From Candidatus Obscuribacterales bacterium (GTDB taxonomy: Bacteria; Cyanobacteriota; Vampirovibrionia; Obscuribacterales; Obscuribacteraceae), in NCBI GenBank assembly GCA_021732025.1, contig JAKFVU010000046.1, forward strand, positions 1 through 47,316: 47,316 bases of DNA, given 5' to 3'. Both the position numbers and the translations under genes were made by a program. Below are positions 16,486 to 24,476 of the stretch, one piece after another; within the stretch, counting starts at the first letter, position 1, and each line of letters starts with the position of its first letter. The notes under the pieces were generated by a model. That model was not told the DNA's origin, ran no database searches, and saw only the letters and a list, made by a program, of their open reading frames with translations.

Positions 16486-17691
16486 TTAGTACACCCGACT
16501 AGGTCGGCCACTAACCTTGACCGTCTCAACTTTTGCTTTGACTGGCACACGTCCAAAAGAAGTGCCTAAGCTCTCATAGAGCGCCACATCTTCTGGGCTG
16601 ACAAAACGCTGTTTGATTGCGTCTGCTACATCCATGTACTCGATTTTGCCGTCTTGGTACGAAACCACAGTAACGCCAAAAGTTCCTTGGGATATAAGTT
16701 CGACGGCTGCAGCTCCCACTTCTAAGCCAAAGTTCGCATCAACTGGAGTGGCGAATCCACATCTGACCAAGTGGCCTGGGCGTAGGTCTCGCACTTCGGG
16801 AGTTTCGTAAACTCCTTCGACAAATTGACCTGTGCGCTTCATGAACTCTTTGATTTCAGGGTCGGCCTTGATTCTGTCGCTCAATTGTTTGACGACGTAG
16901 GTTCCCGCTCCGATCAATTTGCGGTGGCCAAATGAGTCTGGCTGCGAGTTCATATCGACTAATTCGTTACCCGATGAATCACGCAAGCCTTCTGCTACCA
17001 CAATCATTACTGTGCCAGCAAAGACGTCGCTTTCTTCTATGCGTTTGATGAATAGCCCTTTGACATGCTTGTAGAGCACATCAAAATCAACTGGGATTTC
17101 TGGAATGAGAATAGCATCGGCGTCGGCTGCTACACCGCCTCTGAAGGCTGTGTGACCAGCGTAGCGGCCAAATACTTCCATGACAAGAATTCTATTGTGA
17201 GTGCGACCGGTAGTGTGTAAGTCGCGCACCTGCTCAGCGATGCGATTGATAGTTGAGTCGCCACCGACGCTGTAAGGCATGAGGTCAAGGTCCATGGTCT
17301 TGGGCGCGTGCACGCAAGCGATACCTTGGGCTGATAGGTCAACGACAACGCTGCCGGTGTCGTCACCGCCAGCAATGACGAGAGCATCAAGGTTGAATTT
17401 TTTTAGGCCGTCTTTGATGCGATCGTATTTTTTATCGTCTTTGATTTTGGAGACTTTTACTCGCGAATTGCCAGCTTCGCTACCTGCCATGAAAACGTCA
17501 ATGGCGGCAACTCTTTCGCGATTCAGCTCGGTCAAAGATTTTAGGTCTACCAAGTTGTAGAGGCCAGCGTAGCCATTGGGAATGATCCAGGCTGTCATGC
17601 CTTTGTTTAAGGCACTGAGCGCGGCTCCCTTGATGACGCCATTGAGTCCGCCGCAGTCTCCGCCAGATGTGATAATGCCGATGTTCTTCAC
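16486..17691 (-). CDS. 6-phosphofructokinase, probably pyrophosphate-dependent
   Basis: 401 aa, GTG start at 17691 with GGAGG four to five bases upstream. The phosphofructokinase fold is clear: G-I-I-T-S-G-G-D near residues 5-12, G108-G-D-D111-T, P130-K131-T-M-D-L-D136, and M-E-V-F-G-R-Y-A-G. In ATP enzymes the two positions aligned with D111 and K131 are glycines (GGDGS, PGTID). Asp and Lys here are the established marks of pyrophosphate-using enzymes, which run glycolysis reversibly. The usual T-I-D-N-D catalytic loop is T-M-D-L-D, keeping both aspartates but replacing the Asn. It heads a run with the amidase and Tad genes. Confidence 0.88.
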   Translation of the reverse strand: MKNIGIITSGGDCGGLNGVIKGAALSALNKGMTAWIIPNGYAGLYNLVDLKSLTELNRERVAAIDVFMAGSEAGNSRVKVSKIKDDKKYDRIKDGLKKFNLDALVIAGGDDTGSVVVDLSAQGIACVHAPKTMDLDLMPYSVGGDSTINRIAEQVRDLHTTGRTHNRILVMEVFGRYAGHTAFRGGVAADADAILIPEIPVDFDVLYKHVKGLFIKRIEESDVFAGTVMIVVAEGLRDSSGNELVDMNSQPDSFGHRKLIGAGTYVVKQLSDRIKADPEIKEFMKRTGQFVEGVYETPEVRDLRPGHLVRCGFATPVDANFGLEVGAAAVELISQGTFGVTVVSYQDGKIEYMDVADAIKQRFVSPEDVALYESLGTSFGRVPVKAKVETVKVSGRPSRVY

Positions 17692-17828
17692 GCGGCCTCC
17701 ATTTATGTTTTACCTTGTCAATGTAGAAAGTTAGCACGCTTGGCACCCCAGTAAATCTTGACTGCTCGAAGGTTCAAGCTGAGTAACAAAATTTAGGTTG
17801 TCATTTGCATGCAGGCAAATGGATAAGG

Positions 17829-18500
17829 TCAAATTTCTAACTTATAGCCGACACCATAAACGGTTTTGATAATCGATTCTTGGTTCTCGCTATCGATTTT
17901 TTTGCGTAGCCGTTTAACACATGTAGTCAGGGCATTACTGGTGGCGTCAGATTGCGATGACCAGACCCGGTCGAGCAGTGCTTCTTGGGTAAAGACTTGG
18001 TTGGGGTGTCGCAGCAAAAATTCGAGCAGTGAGTACTCGGTGGGTTGTAGCTTTAGCTCAACGCCAGCCTTTGTCACTTTGTAGGTGCCACGGTCGACTA
18101 TTAGGTCGCCACATTTGAAGACTTCTCCCACCATGGCTGAAGGGCGGCGCAGCAAGGCCCTGATGCGGGCGCTAAGTTCTTTCATGTGAAATGGCTTAGT
18201 GAGATAGTCGTCAGCACCGGCATCTAGTCCAACTTCTTTATCGGGAATGGTATTGCGTCCGGTCAGCATAATTACTGGAGTTGTAAGGCCCAGTCTGCGA
18301 ATTTCTTGCAAAATTTCAATACCAGACATGAGAGGTAATGACCAGTCGAAGATGGCCAGGTCATACTGGTAGAAGCGCATTTTCTCCAAACCATCTTTGC
18401 CATCTGAAGAAATTTCTAGGTGATGGTGCTCAAGGGCGAGCCAGTCGTTAATCATACGGCAGAGCCCGGCGTCGTCTTCTACCAGTAAGATCTTTGCCAT
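17829..18500 (-). CDS. OmpR-family response regulator
   Basis: The ATG at 18500 gives 223 aa and follows AGGGG by about 7 bases; the ATG at 18527 only adds a short unconserved tail. The receiver spans residues 1-115: acidic pair in V-E-D-D, phospho-acceptor Asp52 in A-I-F-D-W, Thr in M-L-T-G, Lys in L-T-K-P. The C-terminal winged helix (about 125-222) ends with the L-R-K-K-I and V-Y-G-V-G-Y-K-L elements typical of OmpR/PhoB DNA binding. The histidine kinase gene ends 41 bases upstream on the same strand and is the evident partner. Targets may include the upstream wall-hydrolase genes, by inference from operon order. Confidence 0.95.
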   Translation of the reverse strand: MAKILLVEDDAGLCRMINDWLALEHHHLEISSDGKDGLEKMRFYQYDLAIFDWSLPLMSGIEILQEIRRLGLTTPVIMLTGRNTIPDKEVGLDAGADDYLTKPFHMKELSARIRALLRRPSAMVGEVFKCGDLIVDRGTYKVTKAGVELKLQPTEYSLLEFLLRHPNQVFTQEALLDRVWSSQSDATSNALTTCVKRLRKKIDSENQESIIKTVYGVGYKLEI

Positions 18501-18541
18501 CGAGCACCCCTGTTCACTGCCTGTCACCCCATAGTTCGCAC

Positions 18542-20389
18542 TTATTTCTTTCTGGGCAGTTTAAACCAAAACTTGCTGCCTTTAACACCATTTTCGAGGT
18601 CGTCTACACCTATTGTGCCACCGTGCTCTTCGATTAATGCACGGCATATCGCCAGGCCGAGGCCAGATCCCTCATGGCCATCGCTGAGCTCAACTTGGCG
18701 AAAGCGCTCAAAGATTGAAGCCCGTTGATTCTTTGGCACACCCCGTCCACCATCAATAATTTCGACTTGTATTTGTTGGGAAAATTCTACTTCTTCAGCT
18801 AGTTTTATATCTTCGGCTAATTTTAAAACGACTTGTACAAGTCCATTTTTTTCAGAAAATTTGACGGCATTGGCTAGCAGATTGACCACCACTTGAGTCA
18901 GTCGCTCAAAGTCGCCCATTACCTCGATATGCGTGTCAGCTAAGGCTCGATCGTAGGTGATTGATACCTGTTGTTGTTTGGCAAAACCGGTTACTGATTC
19001 AATCGATCTGACAATCACTGCATCTAAATTGACAGTCTCCATCTGAAATGTGAGCATACCGCTCTCAAGCTTTTCAATGTCGAGAATGTCATTGACTAGG
19101 TGCACCACACGGTCGATGTTCATTTCTGCCAGCTCTAGACTTTCCTTGCCAGCCCTTGACATTGGCCCGTAAGCTTCGACTTCGAGTAAGTCGAGAAAAC
19201 CTTGCACCGAAGTCAATGGGGTGCGCAGGTCGTGTGAGATCATGGCGATAAAGTCTTGCTTAAGGCTCTCGATTTTTTTACGTTCGGTTATGTCGTGTGC
19301 CACGCAGAACAGGGCTTTCTCTTGCTCTGACCACTGGCCGGTCCAGAGCATGTCGACAAGTTTTCCATCTTTATGCTTAATTTGATTTTCAAAGGTGCCT
19401 TCACCTTTGGTGCTAACAATTGTGTTAATGCTGGCTAGTGTGCTTTGTTGCTGTTCGCCCTCAAGAAGTTGGCTTAGTCTAAGTCCTATTAGTTGATCTG
19501 GCTCATAGCCCCATACTTTTATGGCGGCATTGTTGACGCCGGCCAGGCGACCCTGTTCATCAATCGAGCAGATCACGTCAGCGGCATTTTCTACTACTGC
19601 TCTTTCTTTTCTTAAGGCTTCAGCCAATGCTAAAGCCATAGAGCGAAAGGTGCTATCTAGCTCAGCAATTTCGTCATTGTCGCCTTTGATAGGTGCATTC
19701 AATGGCTTGTTAGCAGCTAATTGTCTGGTGTTGTCCACCAGGGCTTTGAGCCTTCTTGTGGTGCCGCGATTATAGTAGGCAACTAAGGCTAGGGCGAGTA
19801 GAATATTGAAAATGACTGCCACAAAAATAAGCAGTTTGACGCCGTTTCTATATTGAATCTGGGCCTCTTTTTTGGCCAGCTGCACTGCTTGTTGTTCTTC
19901 TACTAGTTGATCGGCTAGTTGAAAAATTTGATTGAGGGTCTTTTGCAATGAAACCCACTTTTTCAAGAGAGCAACTTTGTCGCCGCTCACCATTGAATCG
20001 TGGGTGGTATTTAGTTCTTTGATGCAGACTTGATTGAGCACAGCGAGACGGTCAAAAATAGCGCTTTCATGTTCGTTGTTACTGACTAGCATCTTTAACT
20101 GTCGCGCTTCGCTATTGAAGACATCAACTAAGTGACGATAGCGTTTATGATGGCTTTCTGACTCAGTCAAATATGTCAGTATGCTAGAAATGCCAGCGTC
20201 TAAAAGTAGTCGCAAGAGAGAATTAGCATGGGTGGCTACGTCTCTGGCGTGAGCTTCCCTGGCTCTTTCTTGCTCAGCTTGTTCAAGCAGAGTAACGAGA
20301 CCGGCGACGAAGAGCAACTCGAAAATAAGAGGCACCGAGACAAGAATAATTGCCTTGCGCGATAAAGTTAGATTGAAGCGGCTAAACAT
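18542..20389 (-). CDS. Membrane PAS sensor histidine kinase (canonical)
   Basis: 615 aa. Transmembrane helices at about 11-31 and 177-200 flank a helical sensor of about 145 residues. HAMP follows (to about 255), then PAS (about 265-370, V-V-E-N-A-A-D-V-I-C-S-I-D). The dimerisation domain carries His386 in I-S-H-D-L-R-T-P-L. The ATPase domain has its N box (V-V-N-L-L-A-N-A-V-K-F), G1 (D-G-G-R-G-V) and G2 (G-S-G-L-G-L) intact. It should autophosphorylate and pass phosphate to the OmpR-type regulator encoded next. It shares the F-C-V-A-H-D-I-T junction with the two kinases at 38155-41750, pointing to a local paralogue family. It begins 22 bases after the GH75 fusion gene. Confidence 0.95.
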   Translation of the reverse strand: MFSRFNLTLSRKAIILVSVPLIFELLFVAGLVTLLEQAEQERAREAHARDVATHANSLLRLLLDAGISSILTYLTESESHHKRYRHLVDVFNSEARQLKMLVSNNEHESAIFDRLAVLNQVCIKELNTTHDSMVSGDKVALLKKWVSLQKTLNQIFQLADQLVEEQQAVQLAKKEAQIQYRNGVKLLIFVAVIFNILLALALVAYYNRGTTRRLKALVDNTRQLAANKPLNAPIKGDNDEIAELDSTFRSMALALAEALRKERAVVENAADVICSIDEQGRLAGVNNAAIKVWGYEPDQLIGLRLSQLLEGEQQQSTLASINTIVSTKGEGTFENQIKHKDGKLVDMLWTGQWSEQEKALFCVAHDITERKKIESLKQDFIAMISHDLRTPLTSVQGFLDLLEVEAYGPMSRAGKESLELAEMNIDRVVHLVNDILDIEKLESGMLTFQMETVNLDAVIVRSIESVTGFAKQQQVSITYDRALADTHIEVMGDFERLTQVVVNLLANAVKFSEKNGLVQVVLKLAEDIKLAEEVEFSQQIQVEIIDGGRGVPKNQRASIFERFRQVELSDGHEGSGLGLAICRALIEEHGGTIGVDDLENGVKGSKFWFKLPRKK

Positions 20390-20411
20390 AAGAAGCTAAG
20401 TTTAACCTAAG

Positions 20412-22028
20412 TTATGCCTGCGCAGTCTGAGGGGGACGGAATGCCCAAACTTGATCACCAAAGCGGTTGGGACTAAAGGCGCGCTTCGCTGCCTCGTATG
20501 TCCAGCGCCCGGTTGCTGAGACGTTGGCGTATACCATTAGTTTGCCTGCTTTGTCTTCGCCTACTATGCCTACATGAGCATTGCCGCCACCTTTGGCAGC
20601 GTTCGTTCCGGGCCGGGCGCCGTAGATTACGTCTCCAGGTTGGGCTTGCCAGACGGCTATTTTGTCCCAGCCGCGATCTTGCAATTGCTCAACTAGAGCA
20701 CAAGCTCCTGTCTCTTTGTCGATATCAAGACCGGCATCTTCTAAGACTTCAGATGTTGATATAGCACAGCCTAGGCGGCCGTTCTTGGTGGCCTTAGCTT
20801 GCTCAGTCCAGAGCTTTTTGCCTTCGGCCAATTTGGCGCTAGCAACTATTTTGGCTGCGATGCCTGTTTCATTGTCAGTGTTGTCAGAATTAAAGGGTCT
20901 TTGCAGTGGGTTCAATCGGGCTACCATTGCATCTGGGTTTTTGGCTATGTCGCCTCTACCGTTTCCTGAGTTGGGTTGAATGAGAAATTCGATTTCTTTC
21001 TTGTCCGTACCGCCGTGCAAGGGGTTGCCACTGAGTCCAAGGGCGCGACAGAGAGCCTGTGAGCCTTCGCCAATTTTTCGTTGCGGTCCGAGGTCGCCAA
21101 ATATGGCAGCCACCATTTTGCCATTGGTGACATTTCTTACCCAAGCTAGGTCGCCAAGTTTTATGCCAAGTTGCTTGTATTCATCGGTCATAGGCAAGAC
21201 AAAATAGTTGACTTTGTTGGCATCAAGGGCGCTGCCATCGGCATTGGTTAGACTAGTGGTGGCTTGACCATAAGGGTCTTTGCGCCAGTCTGAGCCGCCA
21301 TCGGCGTCAACAGCAAGTTTTGAGCGTAAGTACACGAGACCATTACTTAGCTTAATCAGCCGATCACTGGGCAAATCAAGTCTTGCAGCGGTGTTGAGCG
21401 TTTCTCTGGCTGTGTGATTGTCCAGAGTGGGTCTCACTTTCTCTATATCTCTACTATGGCTTTCGCTGGCATGGTGACGGTGCCGTCTATGTCTTCGGTG
21501 CTCAGGCTGGTCGTCGATATTATCTCTTTCTGTTTCTATTTTTCTTTCTCGTTTTTGTTCTCGCTTTCTTGGCAGATCAAGGTCTTTAACGTTTTCGAAA
21601 TCACCATCAGGTTTCATGGTGCCATGGAGAGCGAGACGAAGCTTTTTACCTTCGATTTCAAACACCGCTACTTTTATATTTTTTGTTTTTTCAATTGGTT
21701 TTTCTACAATTTGATAATGATGAGTTTTTCCGTTTTTGTCGTTGGCTGAAAACTGACTGTGGTGGTTCTTGTAGAGCTTGTGGGCTGCGTGAAGGCGATC
21801 TTCTGCTTTGTGCTTGTGACTTTGATCAACTACTTTGTCTTGCAATCTTTTATGATCGACAATTTCAAGAGTGGGCAAGTGTTTTTGAGCACCATGATTT
21901 TTGCCTGAATCGGTTGCCTTCAATTCTGAGTGTTTGGCAGAGTCGAGGAGATGATTGTTGCTCTTTTCTCTGTGGCTCTCTGGCTTTATGTTTTCAATGT
22001 TGCTTCTATGGTTTCTTTCGACTGACAT
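20412..22028 (-). CDS. GH75 chitosanase-like domain fused to a C40-type peptidase domain
   Basis: 538 aa with no signal peptide. Residues 1-220 are highly charged, His/Lys/Arg/Glu-rich and probably disordered, with a small folded island near 100-150. Residues about 225-385 match GH75 chitosanase: L-A-V-D-A-D-G-G, D-P-Y-G-Q-A-T-T-S-L, Y-F-V-L-P, G-D-L-A-W-V, A-A-I-F-G-D-L-G-P and K-I-G-E-G-S. The F-G-D-x-G-P strand and the earlier D-A-D-G hold the family's acidic residues. Residues about 400-535 look like an NlpC/P60 or amidase fold, with Cys421 (L-G-C-A) and His485 (N-A-H-V-G-I-V-G). It could cut both glycan and peptide bonds of a wall polymer. Export would be non-classical. It lies between the YD-repeat gene and the kinase. 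Confidence 0.82.
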   Translation of the reverse strand: MSVERNHRSNIENIKPESHREKSNNHLLDSAKHSELKATDSGKNHGAQKHLPTLEIVDHKRLQDKVVDQSHKHKAEDRLHAAHKLYKNHHSQFSANDKNGKTHHYQIVEKPIEKTKNIKVAVFEIEGKKLRLALHGTMKPDGDFENVKDLDLPRKREQKRERKIETERDNIDDQPEHRRHRRHRHHASESHSRDIEKVRPTLDNHTARETLNTAARLDLPSDRLIKLSNGLVYLRSKLAVDADGGSDWRKDPYGQATTSLTNADGSALDANKVNYFVLPMTDEYKQLGIKLGDLAWVRNVTNGKMVAAIFGDLGPQRKIGEGSQALCRALGLSGNPLHGGTDKKEIEFLIQPNSGNGRGDIAKNPDAMVARLNPLQRPFNSDNTDNETGIAAKIVASAKLAEGKKLWTEQAKATKNGRLGCAISTSEVLEDAGLDIDKETGACALVEQLQDRGWDKIAVWQAQPGDVIYGARPGTNAAKGGGNAHVGIVGEDKAGKLMVYANVSATGRWTYEAAKRAFSPNRFGDQVWAFRPPQTAQA

Positions 22029-22084
22029 ATTCGTCTAGCTCTTTGGCTTTGTTTTAGATTTTGATCAATGAAATTCAGATGATC

Positions 22085-22114
22085 GCGAACGCTATAACGG
22101 CTTATAGCGCTCGC
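22085..22114 (-). promoter_or_regulatory. 12-bp hairpin between the YD-repeat and GH75 genes
   Basis: GCGA-A-CGCTATAA pairs with TTATAGCG-C-TCGC around a CGGC loop, with one mismatch. It lies 21 bases after the stop of the upstream gene and is not followed by a T-run on the minus strand, so it is not a standard terminator. It may be an mRNA stability or processing element tuning the ratio of the two proteins. Confidence 0.6.
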
Positions 22115-22135
22115 AATATCTGCCCCGGTGAAAAA

Positions 22136-23680
22136 CTATTTGGCACCTAGCACTTTCAAGTCAACAGCTTTACCTGTTAGGCGCTGCCGTCTAGCAGCAT
22201 AGGTATAGCCTTGCTCTCCAGAGCGTCCTATGACGTCGCCAGCTTTGATCGTGTCACCGGCTTTGGTGCTAGCAAGATCGAGGCCGCCGTATATTTGATA
22301 TCTGAGACCTTTGGCTTGTTTGTCATAACATGCCATAACCACGATGTCTTGATCTGGATTGTTCTTTCTGTAGCGATCAAGCATGGCCAAGTCGGCAGAC
22401 CCAAGTCTGTCTGTGGCATTGCCGGCGCGGTGATTGCTGTCTTTATGGTTGAAGCTGTAGACTACTTGACCTTCCTGCATGGCCCGCACTGCACTATCTG
22501 GTTTGCTATGCACTAAGGCATGAATATCATCTTTGTCGCGCACTACTTCTACATTGACTTTGCTCGCTTCACCTTTGTTGCTAAAGTTAAGTACTCCTTC
22601 GGTGGTTTGGCCTTTAACTACTTTGAACTGAATAGCTGCTTTAGCCCCGTCTTGAACAGTTTCACCGTCGATGAAATTGTCGATTTTGCTGCCGTCTTTG
22701 TCGACAGTGGTGACAATACCGCGATCCCTAACTATTGTTTCTCCATTTCGGTTATGGCTTACTTTGCGTCCTGATCCAGAATCTGAATAAGAGTAGACTC
22801 CGTCTTTATCAATCTCAACTTGACCATACCAGCCTTTGCCCGTTTCTTTGTTTACCCAATAGTCTTGGCCGTGGCGTGTCCAGCCGCCCCGCTCATCGGT
22901 AATACTTTGTGGGCGACCGCGATCATCGAAGTCTGAGAATTTGAAACTTTTGCCACCAGCGTCTCGCATGGCTGTGAGATTGCCATCGGCGTCGTAAACA
23001 ACAACTGAACCGTTGTTGAGGTCGCGATTGGCTCGCCTTCCATTGCTCATTGTGTAGTTAGCTTTGCCTGAGGCGAAATCTTCGTTGGCGGTATTGCCAT
23101 TTCTGTCTTCTCTATGGCGCGAAAGTACTTCCCGATTTGCACCCAGCCATTCCACAGCTTTGCTGCCATCAGGACGATAGACTGTGCGATCACCGCGGCC
23201 AACACTGGCATCGTAATTTGTATACGAATAGCCCCGAGCGTTGACTTCTATTTCACCTCTCCATTTGGCACCATCATCTGATTTCCATTCATCACTATGT
23301 TTCTGTCTGTGCCATGTGCCATATTCATTTTTTACTTGGTTAAGTTCACCGGTTTTGCGATCGTATTTAAATTCAAAGTTGCGATTGGCAGCATCTCTCA
23401 TGCCCGTTACTCGATCAAACTCGTCAAATCTAATTTCGCTGCCGTTTCTGTTGTTCACTCGTTGCGGTTCGAAGCTGGGATAGATTTCAGGGCAAATACG
23501 CCGACCAAATTCATGGCCCATTTCATGCCTAGTTTGCTGGTCGTTGCGAGCAAAAGAGTAGGTTTGTGAAACTAAATCGACTGGTGTATTGAAGTGATCT
23601 GTTTGTTCGCCATGGCCGTAATTATTGCCGCCGCCGAAACAATCTCTTACAACAAATCTACCTGCTGAATCACTGGCCAT
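22136..23680 (-). CDS. YD/RHS-like repeat protein with degenerate LytM (M23-like) C-terminus
   Basis: 514 aa, ATG preceded by GGAGG at 7 bases, no signal peptide. Residues about 75-330 carry repeated YD/RHS-type units (F-D-E-F-D-R-V-T-G-M-R-D-A, Y-D-A-D-G-N-L-T-A-M-R-D, F-D-D-R-G-R-P-Q-S-I-T-D-E) with interspersed W-x-G-x-(I/V)-E-(V/I) modules seen twice (K-W-R-G-E-I-E-V and G-W-Y-G-Q-V-E-I). The last roughly 140 residues follow the order of an M23 peptidase (A-M-Q-E-G-Q-V-V-Y, then G-D-T-I-K-A-G-D-V-I-G-R-S-G) but lack both the HxxxD and HxH zinc motifs. It is probably a binding or wall-docking protein rather than an enzyme. It heads the run with the GH75 fusion and the two-component genes. 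Confidence 0.72.
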   Translation of the reverse strand: MASDSAGRFVVRDCFGGGNNYGHGEQTDHFNTPVDLVSQTYSFARNDQQTRHEMGHEFGRRICPEIYPSFEPQRVNNRNGSEIRFDEFDRVTGMRDAANRNFEFKYDRKTGELNQVKNEYGTWHRQKHSDEWKSDDGAKWRGEIEVNARGYSYTNYDASVGRGDRTVYRPDGSKAVEWLGANREVLSRHREDRNGNTANEDFASGKANYTMSNGRRANRDLNNGSVVVYDADGNLTAMRDAGGKSFKFSDFDDRGRPQSITDERGGWTRHGQDYWVNKETGKGWYGQVEIDKDGVYSYSDSGSGRKVSHNRNGETIVRDRGIVTTVDKDGSKIDNFIDGETVQDGAKAAIQFKVVKGQTTEGVLNFSNKGEASKVNVEVVRDKDDIHALVHSKPDSAVRAMQEGQVVYSFNHKDSNHRAGNATDRLGSADLAMLDRYRKNNPDQDIVVMACYDKQAKGLRYQIYGGLDLASTKAGDTIKAGDVIGRSGEQGYTYAARRQRLTGKAVDLKVLGAK

Positions 23681-23811
23681 AACGAAACCTCCAAATGGTT
23701 TTCAGAATCCCTAGTGGGTGTCAGGAACTTGGGGGGTGTTCCTTGGCAACTACAATAGGGCCAAATTCTGTCTAACTTTTGGCCGGTTGAATTTTTTTTG
23801 TCTATGAATGA

Positions 23812-24456
23812 TTAGATTGAGAGCTTGATCAGCACTTCATTTCTGCGCAGAAATGGCAAAGTCCAAGGCGGATTGTAATAAGCATGAACTGGTTCGCCGA
23901 GGCTTTTTTTGTTGTTCTTAATCAAAAATGTCTCAAGCTCTTCCGCTTTTTTTTCCATGTCTTTTTGATCGGCTAAGCCTGAAAACCGAATAGCGGCAAT
24001 GCGCTCACCGGCTACTTCTAGCAACTGGATGCGCTCATCTTTAGGCTGGGGCAGCGTGGCTAAGCTGTACTGCGAGGGCATGGTGAAGCGTATCTTCCAG
24101 ATGCTGCCATGGGCCTCAGCTGTGACAGGAGCGGTCATGGCGATTTTTTCGCTCTTCTGCTGCGAAACAGGTGCCGTCATGGCAATTTTTTGAGTACTAA
24201 AAGTTTGATTTGATTGATTTTTACCAAAGATATAGCCGGCCAGCACACGAAAACCGGTTTCAAGTGCTTCTTTCTGATTTCCTGCTATTTCTACTTCGGC
24301 TACAACTGTGGGGTCGTACTGTCTGATTTCTATAGTGCCGTGGCTCTCTAAGACGTCGTACTTGGGCTGCTCTGCTTTAGAGACTGCTTCGCTTTGCGCG
24401 ATGCCAGCTGCCACTGCAGCACCGATTAGGCCAAAAAAGAGGAGTCGTTTTTTCAT
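23812..24456 (-). CDS. SOUL-family heme-binding-like protein, exported
   Basis: 214 aa. The signal peptide is at about 1-20 (K-K-R-L-L-F-F-G-L-I-G-A-A-V-A-A-G), then the SOUL domain: Y-D-V-L-E, I-E-I-R-Q-Y, A-E-V-E, F-R-V-L-A-G-Y-I-F-G and two copies of K-I-A-M-T-A-P-V. The doubled motif is common in bacterial SOUL proteins and matches the DNA repeat at about 24130-24190. The C-terminal Y-N-P-P-W-T-L-P-F-L-R-R-N-E-V is the family ending. SOUL/HBP proteins bind heme or tetrapyrroles in some eukaryotes; the bacterial function is not settled. It follows the TPR gene by 20 bases, and GGTGA lies 5 bases before the ATG. Confidence 0.92.
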   Translation of the reverse strand: MKKRLLFFGLIGAAVAAGIAQSEAVSKAEQPKYDVLESHGTIEIRQYDPTVVAEVEIAGNQKEALETGFRVLAGYIFGKNQSNQTFSTQKIAMTAPVSQQKSEKIAMTAPVTAEAHGSIWKIRFTMPSQYSLATLPQPKDERIQLLEVAGERIAAIRFSGLADQKDMEKKAEELETFLIKNNKKSLGEPVHAYYNPPWTLPFLRRNEVLIKLSI

Positions 24457-24476
24457 CAGTTCACCATAAAAAACTT

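Noticed and set aside
21414..21749. Plus-strand ORF of 111 codons inside the GH75 fusion
   Set aside because: It is an antisense shadow of the charged linker and has no ribosome site or recognisable protein features.
23760..23805. Terminator (GGCCAAA stem followed by a T-run)
   Set aside because: The T-run lies on the plus-strand side but the genes on both sides are on the minus strand, and the stem is only seven pairs.
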